From Bacteroidales bacterium (GTDB taxonomy: Bacteria > Bacteroidota > Bacteroidia > Bacteroidales > UBA932): a DNA stretch of 9,811 nucleotides. Each line of letters begins with the position of its first letter. The stretch's first letter is position 1. Both the position numbers and the translations under genes were made by a program. The stretch lies in contig JAAXVX010000037.1 of NCBI GenBank assembly GCA_013335275.1, positions 1 through 9,811 on the forward strand. Reading direction: 5' to 3'. Below are positions 1 through 5,568 of the stretch, in pieces. Under the pieces are notes generated by a model. It worked only from the letters and a program-made list of their open reading frames with translations. It was not told the DNA's origin and made no database searches.

Positions 1-1
1 A

Positions 2-679
2 AAAAGCTTCATTTTTGAGAAAATTATTTTTGCGCCAACGGATTCCGGCTTTATTTTATACAATTGGCTCGGACAGCTGGCGTTACTGTTGAAAATCCCT
101 GAAGCAGCGCCAGAGCCGTTCAGCCTCAATCTTATAAATATTGACCTTTCGGCTCAGTTTTTTATTCACGTATCTGTTTCGCTGACTCTTGCATTTATCC
201 TTGCTGTTCCGTTTGTATTATATCAGCTATGGCGTTTTATCGGGCCGGGCCTTTATGAAAAAGAACAGATTGCTGTTAAAAAAGCATTCGCATTTGGAGC
301 CGTACTGTTTTTTATAGGGGTTCTTGTTGGCTATATATTTGTATTCCCTTTAACATTGAGGTTTTTAGGAACTTATCAGGTGAGCACGATGGTTGCAAAT
401 CAAATTTCATTACAGTCCTATATTTCAATGTTCACTCAATTGATTCTTATTATGGGGGTTGTCTTTGAAATGCCTGCGCTTGCACTCATTTTATCTAAAA
501 TTGGAATTATTAACAAATCTCTTTTAAAAAAATACCGCAAGCACGCTTTTACAATTTTAATGATTGCAGCAGCAATTATTACTCCAAGCGGAGATGCATT
601 TACACTATTTATAGTTGGAATGCCGCTTTATCTTCTTTACGAATTCAGTATATTAATTTGCCGTGATATCGATAAATAA
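2..679 (+). CDS. tatC: TatC, Sec-independent (twin-arginine) protein translocase subunit, 5'-truncated by the window edge
   Basis: TatC is the multi-spanning inner-membrane core of the Tat translocase. It binds twin-arginine signal peptides and recruits TatA to move folded proteins across the membrane. The frame is open from base 2, so the gene begins outside the window; 225 codons are visible. Family TatC proteins are roughly 240-280 residues, so the first cytoplasmic tail and first membrane helix are missing. Visible hallmarks are the periplasmic-loop/TM2 segment with F-F-I-H-V and the YQLWRF motif, followed by P-G-L-Y-E-K-E, which matches the conserved cytoplasmic loop with an invariant Glu. 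Further on are F-E-M-P in a later helix (the conserved membrane Glu) and I-T-P-S-G-D before the last helices. At least four strongly hydrophobic segments follow the first loop. The TTG at 89 lies mid-domain and is not the start. The 3' end overlaps the ABC-F gene by 17 bases, suggesting one transcript. Confidence 0.95.
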   Translation, partial: KSFIFEKIIFAPTDSGFILYNWLGQLALLLKIPEAAPEPFSLNLINIDLSAQFFIHVSVSLTLAFILAVPFVLYQLWRFIGPGLYEKEQIAVKKAFAFGAVLFFIGVLVGYIFVFPLTLRFLGTYQVSTMVANQISLQSYISMFTQLILIMGVVFEMPALALILSKIGIINKSLLKKYRKHAFTILMIAAAIITPSGDAFTLFIVGMPLYLLYEFSILICRDIDK

Positions 680-2573
680 ACTTTCAGTTTCATTCGGGGG
701 TACCCCTCTGTTTGATGAGATCAATTTCCACATAGGAGACAGAGATAAAATTGGTCTTGTAGGGAAAAACGGATCGGGTAAATCAACAATTTTGAAAATA
801 ATTGCTGGTATTAATAATCCTTCATCCGGAGAGGTTTTAAGACCATCTTCAATTGACATTGGTTATCTGCCCCAACAGATGGATCATGCAAAAGACAAGA
901 GTGTATTTGACGAGGCCATGATGGCTTTTTCGCATATAGCAGATCTGAATAAAGAGATGGAAGATGTGAGCAGGGAGCTTACTCAAAGGACTGATTATGA
1001 GAGCAACGAGTACCATAAGCTTATTGTTAAATTAAACGATGTTAACGATAAGCTCCATTTGTTCGAAAGTGACAATCCTGCAGGTGAAGCAGAAAAGACT
1101 CTTCTTGGGCTTGGATTTAAAAGAAACGAATTTTCCCGTTCAACTTCAACACTTAGCCAGGGTTGGAACATGAGGATAGAGTTAGCTAAAATTTTGCTTA
1201 AGAAACCTGCCGTATTGCTGCTGGACGAGCCTACAAATCACCTGGACATAGAATCAATTCAGTGGCTTGAGGAGTATTTGGCCGGATTTACCGGCTCACT
1301 TGTTCTTGTATCGCACGACAGGAGATTCCTTGATAAAGTGACAAACAGAACTGTTGAGATAATGCTTGGCAGGATTTACGATTACAAAGTACCTTATTCA
1401 AAATATCTGGAACTGAGAAGAGAGAGGATCGACCAGCAAAAAGCCGCATATGACAATCAGCAGCGGATGATAGAGAAGAGCGAGGAATTCATTGAGAGGT
1501 TTCGTTACAAGGCTACTAAATCCAATCAGGTTCAGTCGAGGATTAAACAACTTGGAAAAATTGACCGGATTGAAATTGACCTTGAAGACAATTCAACACT
1601 ATTGGTAAAGTTCCCGCCTGCTCCCAGATCGGGCCAGGTTGTTGTCAAAGCCAAGGATCTGAAGATGCAGTTTGACTCCAGAAAAGTGGTTTTTGAAAAT
1701 GTAAATTTTGTGATTGAAAAAGGAGAGAAGGTTGCATTGCTGGGAAGAAACGGCGAGGGAAAAACAACCTTTATGAGGCTTTTAATTGACGAGCTAAATC
1801 CTACAAAAGGCAGCGTTACTTTAGGACATAATGTATCTCTCGGTTACTATGCTCAAAATCAGGATGACCTCCTTGATAAAGATGATACAATTTTTGATAC
1901 TCTGGATAAAATCGCAGTCGGAGATATTCGTACTAAATTAAGGGACATTCTTGCGGCCTTTTTATTCAAGGGCAACGAAATAGATAAGAAAGTTGGTGTA
2001 TTAAGCGGCGGCGAACGTTCAAGACTGGCGATGGCTAAGCTGATGCTCAATCCTCACAACCTTCTGGCGCTCGACGAACCTACAAACCATATGGATATCA
2101 GGTCAAAGGACATTCTTAAGCAGGCCCTGATAAAATATGACGGAACTCTTGTCATTGTTTCTCACGACAGAGACTTCCTTGACGGGCTTATTACAAAAAT
2201 TTATGAATTCAAAGACGGTGGGGTCCGGGAACATCTTGGCGGAATAACTGAATTTCTTGACAGAAAAAAAATTGAAAACATAAATGAGTTAAATTTATCA
2301 CTTCCCGCTAATATTAAAATCTCTGCAAAAGCGAGTGATCCTGTAAATTACAAAGAACAAAAAGAGGCTGAAAAGGAGACTCGGAAAAGGAAATACGCCA
2401 TCGAAAGATGCGAAAAGAGTATTGAAGAACTTGAGAATAAAATTTCTGTAATTGAGGCCGGGTTGGCTGCAGGAAGTTTTGCCGAAAAGTTGGAAGGAGT
2501 TCTTGTTGAATATGCAAATCTGAAAGATTTATTAAACGATAAGATGGAAGAGTGGGAGAGATTACAGCAATAA
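663..2573 (+). CDS. ABC-F family ATPase (ribosome-associated, duplicated ABC domains, no membrane domain)
   Basis: This 636-residue soluble protein has two ABC ATPase domains and no transmembrane segment. ABC-F proteins bind the ribosomal E site and modulate translation or give antibiotic protection; which role applies here cannot be read from the sequence. Domain 1 has Walker A GKNGSGKST (34-42), signature LSQGW (164-168), Walker B LLLDEP with catalytic Glu189, and the His switch SHD (217-219). A charged helical linker, the P-site tRNA interaction region, spans about 240-325. Domain 2 has Walker A GRNGEGKTT (361-369), signature LSGGE (447-451), Walker B ALDEP with Glu472, and SHD (500-502). 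A Lys/Glu-rich probable coiled coil closes the protein (about 565-636), as in Uup-like members. The start is the GTG at 663: an in-frame stop (654-656) leaves no other candidate, and M-I-S-I-N-K-L-S-V-S-F-G-G is the usual family N terminus. There is no Shine-Dalgarno; the overlap with tatC suggests translational coupling. Position 3 of the first signature is Gln rather than Gly. Confidence 0.93.
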   Translation: MISINKLSVSFGGTPLFDEINFHIGDRDKIGLVGKNGSGKSTILKIIAGINNPSSGEVLRPSSIDIGYLPQQMDHAKDKSVFDEAMMAFSHIADLNKEMEDVSRELTQRTDYESNEYHKLIVKLNDVNDKLHLFESDNPAGEAEKTLLGLGFKRNEFSRSTSTLSQGWNMRIELAKILLKKPAVLLLDEPTNHLDIESIQWLEEYLAGFTGSLVLVSHDRRFLDKVTNRTVEIMLGRIYDYKVPYSKYLELRRERIDQQKAAYDNQQRMIEKSEEFIERFRYKATKSNQVQSRIKQLGKIDRIEIDLEDNSTLLVKFPPAPRSGQVVVKAKDLKMQFDSRKVVFENVNFVIEKGEKVALLGRNGEGKTTFMRLLIDELNPTKGSVTLGHNVSLGYYAQNQDDLLDKDDTIFDTLDKIAVGDIRTKLRDILAAFLFKGNEIDKKVGVLSGGERSRLAMAKLMLNPHNLLALDEPTNHMDIRSKDILKQALIKYDGTLVIVSHDRDFLDGLITKIYEFKDGGVREHLGGITEFLDRKKIENINELNLSLPANIKISAKASDPVNYKEQKEAEKETRKRKYAIERCEKSIEELENKISVIEAGLAAGSFAEKLEGVLVEYANLKDLLNDKMEEWERLQQ

Positions 2574-2590
2574 ATATAAATTAATAATAT

Positions 2591-3331
2591 ATGGAACAAA
2601 AAAATGAATACCTCTTTGGGATGCACCCTGTAATTGAGGCGCTTGAAACAAATAAAAAAATTGAAAAAGTACTTTTCCGTCAGGGGATGGATGGAATCCA
2701 ATTTCACAGACTACTCCAAATGCTGCAGGAAAAAGATGTTCCTGTTCAATTTGTGCCAGAAGAGAGACTGAACAGATTCACAAAAGGAAGACATCAGGGC
2801 GTTGTTGCGCTGATATCTCAGGTAGAATATGTCTCGGTTGAGACAATGGTGGAGAATGCCTTAAAAAGGTCAGAATTGCCATTAATTATCCTTCTGGATG
2901 GCGTAAGTGATGTGAGAAATTTTGGTGCAATTGCAAGAAGTGCAGAATGCGCAGCTGCAGACGGTATAATTGTTCCTGCCAAAGGCGGTGCTGCAATTAA
3001 TGCCGATGCAATTAAATCATCTGCCGGAGCACTGCTTCGCATTCCTACTGCTAAAGTGCCAAATTTGAGAACTGCGCTTTATCATTTGCTCGAAGCTGGT
3101 TTCCAGATTGTAGCTGCTACAGAAAAAGCAGAGAAGACAATTTATGAAGTAGATTTTAAAAAGCCTACTGCAATCATTCTCGGATCGGAAGACAAAGGAA
3201 TATCTGAATCTGTACTCGCAATTTCTACTGAAGTGGCTAAAATTCCGCTAATGGGTAAAACATTGTCACTAAATGTTTCGGTAGCTGCATCTGTTGTGAT
3301 TTTCGAAGCTCTCAGACAGAGAATCGTCTGA
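2591..3331 (+). CDS. rlmB: RlmB-like 23S rRNA (guanosine-2'-O-)-methyltransferase, SPOUT/TrmH family
   Basis: A SAM-dependent 2'-O-ribose methyltransferase of 246 residues, the usual RlmB length. E. coli RlmB methylates G2251 in the P loop of 23S rRNA. Residues 1-75 form the small RNA-binding domain (Y-L-F-G-M-H-P-V-I-E-A-L, then F-T-K-G-R-H-Q-G-V-V-A). The knotted catalytic domain follows: motif 1 D-G-V-S-D-V-R-N-F-G-A-I-A-R-S with Asn110 and catalytic Arg116, motif 2 LGSEDKGIS (197-205), and motif 3 I-P-L-M-G-K-T-L-S-L-N-V-S-V-A-A (218-233). The ATG at 2591 is preceded only by A/T-rich sequence and lies 17 bases after the ABC-F stop, so it probably belongs to the same transcript. The 3' end overlaps the convergent methyltransferase gene by 20 bases. 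The family is clear; the exact nucleotide modified is inferred from RlmB-type architecture. Confidence 0.88.
   Translation: MEQKNEYLFGMHPVIEALETNKKIEKVLFRQGMDGIQFHRLLQMLQEKDVPVQFVPEERLNRFTKGRHQGVVALISQVEYVSVETMVENALKRSELPLIILLDGVSDVRNFGAIARSAECAAADGIIVPAKGGAAINADAIKSSAGALLRIPTAKVPNLRTALYHLLEAGFQIVAATEKAEKTIYEVDFKKPTAIILGSEDKGISESVLAISTEVAKIPLMGKTLSLNVSVAASVVIFEALRQRIV
3312..3331. repeat. Inverted repeat formed by the overlapping stop ends of two convergent methyltransferase genes
   Basis: The 20 bases shared by rlmB (+) and the second SPOUT gene (-) read TCAGAC-AGAGAATC-GTCTGA, a perfect 6-base inverted repeat around an 8-base loop. The outer three bases at each end are the TGA stop of one of the genes. 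There is no T run on either side, so it does not look like an intrinsic terminator by itself. It could form a small hairpin at both mRNA 3' ends. Confidence 0.7.
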
Positions 3332-4025
3332 ATTCGGAAGCAACAATAGCAGCGGAAACTGCGACGTTAAGAGATTCTACTCTTTGAGAATCAACAGGAT
3401 ATTGTGGAATTAAAATTTTTTGATCTACAATATCCTCTATTTTTGCAGAAATTCCGTGAGATTCGCTGCCCAACACAATAACACCGTTTTTTGACAATTG
3501 TGTTTCGTAAATGCTTTTAGCAGAAAGAAATGTACCATACACAGGTGCATTACCCTTAAATGAAGAGAGTATTGTGTTAAGCCCTCCGTAACGAATTTCC
3601 ACGCGGAATACCGAACCCATAGATGCCTGAACTACTTTTGGGTTGTATATATCAACAGTATCTTCTGAAGCAAAAATGGTATCTATCCCAAACCAGTCGG
3701 AAATTCTTATTATTGTTCCCAAATTTCCGGGATCCCGGACAGAGTCCAGAGCAAAATACAATTTAGAATAATCCAAAACAGAATACTCTGCTGGCCTTTT
3801 CATTTTAACAACAGCCAAAGCGGGGGAGGGGGAAGAAAGCAGAGAAATACGGGACATGGCATCATCACCTATATCGTCTTTGTAATATACGGACTCAACT
3901 GTATATGAAGAAGCCAATGCTTCATTTACAATTTTTTCACCCTCTGCGATAAATACGGAGTTTTCATCTCTGAACCTTTTGTGTGCAAGAGATTTGATAA
4001 ATTTTATATCAGATTTTGAAATCAT
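3312..4025 (-). CDS. TrmH/SpoU-family RNA 2'-O-methyltransferase (SPOUT), target unknown
   Basis: A 237-residue SAM-dependent RNA ribose methyltransferase. The N-terminal domain (about 1-90) matches the L30-like substrate-binding module, with S-L-A-H-K-R-F-R-D and the F-I-A-E-G-E-K-I-V motif. The knotted domain has motif 1 A-L-D-S-V-R-D-P-G-N-L-G-T-I-I-R (92-107; Asn101, catalytic Arg107), motif 2 LGSESHGIS (185-193) and motif 3 with V-E-S-L-N-V-A-V-S-A (216-225). I chose the ATG at 4025, which forms a TGATG overlap with the upstream decarboxylase stop; a TTG one codon earlier is possible but less likely. The gene is therefore probably co-transcribed and translationally coupled with the decarboxylase. 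It is a distant paralogue of the convergent rlmB and ends inside it. Its RNA target (rRNA or tRNA) cannot be assigned from sequence. Confidence 0.9.
   Translation of the reverse strand: MISKSDIKFIKSLAHKRFRDENSVFIAEGEKIVNEALASSYTVESVYYKDDIGDDAMSRISLLSSPSPALAVVKMKRPAEYSVLDYSKLYFALDSVRDPGNLGTIIRISDWFGIDTIFASEDTVDIYNPKVVQASMGSVFRVEIRYGGLNTILSSFKGNAPVYGTFLSAKSIYETQLSKNGVIVLGSESHGISAKIEDIVDQKILIPQYPVDSQRVESLNVAVSAAIVASEFRRFSV
3396..3444 (+). terminator. Candidate intrinsic terminator of the tatC-ABC-F-rlmB unit, antisense inside the next gene
   Basis: On the + strand, AGGATATTGT (3396-3405) is perfectly complementary to ACAATATCCT (3427-3436). The stem continues inward with a G-U, a G-C and an A-U pair to 13 base pairs, leaving a 15-base loop (3409-3423). 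A short T tract (3440-3444) follows three bases after the stem. It lies 65 bases after the rlmB stop. In the - strand reading the inner wobble becomes an A-C mismatch and no T run follows, so the arrangement favours + strand termination. The stem is A/T-rich and the bases also encode protein on the - strand, so this is only a candidate. Confidence 0.4.
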
Positions 4026-5419
4026 CAATATCCCAGAATCTTAAGCATTGATTTATATGTCTGCTCTTTGCTGAATAGTCTTGTATAATACTCGCCGTTC
4101 TCGTCAAGATCTATGATAATATGTTTTGGTGCAGGCTGAAGACAGTGTTGTATTCCGCCAAAACCTGCAATAGATTCCTGATAGGCACCTGTATGGAAGA
4201 ATCCAATATACAGAGGCTCTTCACTGCCATTAATCGTAGGTAAAAATATTGCATTAGCGTGTGCTTCGGCATTGTAGTAATCCTGACTGTCACAGGTGAG
4301 TCCTCCGAGAAAGACTCTTTGATATTCATCGTTCCATTTATTGATAGGAAGAAGTATGAAGCGCTGTTTAATACCCCATGTATCAGGAAGAGTTGTCATA
4401 AATGAACTGTCAACCATATACCATCTCTCTCTGTCGTTCTGCTGTTTTTGTCCCATAACCTGATAAATTGTCGCTCCGCTTTCACCAACAGTAAAGCTGC
4501 CGAATTCAGTAAATATGTTTGGTTCGGCAACACCCCTCTGCTGACAAATGCTTTTTATCTGAGCGATAACCTCCTCTGCCATGTATTCATAATCATAATC
4601 AAAAGCAAGAGAATTCTTTATGGGAAAACCGCCGCCAATATTCAGAGAATCCAGTTCCGGGCACATTCCTTTCAAATCGCAGTAAACAGATACACACTTG
4701 CTCAGCTCGTTCCAATAATAGGCATTGTCTCTTATACCTGTATTAATGAAAAAGTGAAGCATTTTTAACGTGAATTTCTTATTCCCTTTTATTTTTTCCT
4801 CATAAAAAGGTATAATGTCGCTGTATCTTATACCAAGCCTGGATGTGTAAAATTCAAATTTCGGTTCCTCTTCTGCAGCAATGCGTATACCAATCTTGCA
4901 TGGTTCGAGGATATACTCGTCCAGCTGATCGAACTCACCCATATTATCAATAACAGGAATTGTATTATGCCATCCGTTATTCAAAAGGTTAGCTATATTT
5001 TCTATATAAACATCTTTCTTATATCCGTTACAAATAATATAAAGCTCTTTTGTTACAACGTTTTGTTCAAAAAGCGACTCGATGAGATTAAGGTCAAAAG
5101 CAGATGACGTTTCAATATGAATGTCATTTTTAAGAGCTTCCTCCATTACAAAAGAGAAATGCGAACTTTTTGTGCAGTAGCAGTAATGGTAATCACCGTT
5201 ATAATCTACCTTTGCCATCGCCACGTTAAACATCCTCTTGGCACGCTGAATCTGGGATGAGATTTTTGGCAGATAAGTAATTTTCAATGGAGTCCCGTAT
5301 TGTTCGATAAGGTCCATTACAGGAATATTGTGGAACATCATTTCTCCGTCTTCGACACGAAATTCATCTTGCGGAAATTCAAAAGATTGTTCAATTAAGT
5401 CGATGTATTTATTTTTCAT
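4025..5419 (-). CDS. Short-form arginine decarboxylase-like PLP enzyme (fold type III, ODC/DAP/ADC family)
   Basis: This 464-residue PLP-dependent decarboxylase probably converts arginine to agmatine for polyamine synthesis, and resembles the short arginine decarboxylases annotated in Flavobacteria and relatives. The N-terminal TIM-barrel domain has the PLP lysine in Y-C-Y-C-T-K-S-S (Lys84), E-E-E-P-K-F-E-F-Y-T-S-R-L-G (183-196), L-H-F-F-I-N-T-G with the PLP-facing His222, and the phosphate-binding G-G-G-F (262-265). Then come T-E-F-G-S-F (304-309), L-T-C-D-S-Q-D with Cys376 as partner-subunit active-site residue, and G-A-Y-Q (411-414). It is well short of E. coli-type SpeA (about 630-660) and carries T-E-F-G-S where SpeA and ODC/DAP enzymes have an E-(S/P)-G-R, so it forms a separate branch and the substrate is inferred. 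The ATG at 5419 has no Shine-Dalgarno. It is first in a two-gene unit with the SPOUT methyltransferase. Confidence 0.85.
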   Translation of the reverse strand: MKNKYIDLIEQSFEFPQDEFRVEDGEMMFHNIPVMDLIEQYGTPLKITYLPKISSQIQRAKRMFNVAMAKVDYNGDYHYCYCTKSSHFSFVMEEALKNDIHIETSSAFDLNLIESLFEQNVVTKELYIICNGYKKDVYIENIANLLNNGWHNTIPVIDNMGEFDQLDEYILEPCKIGIRIAAEEEPKFEFYTSRLGIRYSDIIPFYEEKIKGNKKFTLKMLHFFINTGIRDNAYYWNELSKCVSVYCDLKGMCPELDSLNIGGGFPIKNSLAFDYDYEYMAEEVIAQIKSICQQRGVAEPNIFTEFGSFTVGESGATIYQVMGQKQQNDRERWYMVDSSFMTTLPDTWGIKQRFILLPINKWNDEYQRVFLGGLTCDSQDYYNAEAHANAIFLPTINGSEEPLYIGFFHTGAYQESIAGFGGIQHCLQPAPKHIIIDLDENGEYYTRLFSKEQTYKSMLKILGY

Positions 5420-5422
5420 TTG

Positions 5423-5465
5423 ACAATGTAACTAAGTTAGTTTGGCAAAAAATCAACAATGTAAG
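5423..5465. repeat. Pair of 11-base direct repeats in the decarboxylase leader
   Basis: ACAATGTAACT (5423-5433) and ACAATGTAAGT (5455-5465) match at 10 of 11 bases and start 32 bases apart, close to three helical turns. Read toward the decarboxylase they are AGTTACATTGT and ACTTACATTGT; the proximal copy ends four bases before the ATG. They lie downstream of the candidate promoter, so an operator or an RNA leader element are both conceivable. No known site is recognised. Confidence 0.45.
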
Positions 5466-5488
5466 TGAGTCGGATTTATAATAGGCTG

Positions 5489-5523
5489 CAAATATATTTC
5501 TTTTTTTACGTATATATTCCAAA
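5489..5523 (-). promoter_or_regulatory. Candidate Bacteroides-type promoter of the decarboxylase-methyltransferase unit
   Basis: On the - strand, TATATTTG (5496-5489) fits the Bacteroides -7 consensus TAnnTTTG exactly. A TTTG (5523-5520) lies 23 bases upstream, slightly more than the usual 19-21 base spacing for the -33 element. Initiation would fall near 5482, giving a leader of about 60 bases that contains the direct repeats. The region is very A/T-rich, so chance matches are likely. Confidence 0.4.
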
Positions 5524-5541
5524 AAAAATAGATTTTAAAGC

Positions 5542-5549
5542 TATTTTTG
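5542..5549 (+). promoter_or_regulatory. Weak candidate -7 element for tamL
   Basis: TATTTTTG matches the TAnnTTTG consensus on the + strand, 19 bases before the tamL ATG. No TTTG occurs at the expected upstream distance, and the implied leader would be only about 12 bases. The rest of the 149-base divergent gap (5420-5568) is A/T-rich with no other clear + strand signal. Confidence 0.2.
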
Positions 5550-5568
5550 TATAAAATTGAAAACCCAG

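Noticed and set aside
2348..2707. Open frame of 119 codons on the - strand across the ABC-F/rlmB junction
   Set aside because: Antisense to two real genes with conserved motifs; Phe/Ser-rich composition without family features.
4026..4028. TTG start one codon earlier for the second methyltransferase
   Set aside because: The ATG right after it forms a typical TGATG stop/start overlap and needs no rare start codon.
4448..4768. Open frame of 106 codons on the + strand inside the decarboxylase gene
   Set aside because: Fully antisense to conserved active-site coding sequence; no promoter, start context or motif.
5477..5482. TATAAT, a sigma70-like -10 box on the + strand upstream of tamL
   Set aside because: No -35 match at the right distance, the region is A/T-rich, and Bacteroidota primary sigma factors use a different consensus.
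5557..5568. TTG start four codons upstream for tamL
   Set aside because: The ATG at 5569 gives the standard M-K-R start of a lipoprotein signal peptide; the TTG adds K-T-Q-M ahead of it without benefit.
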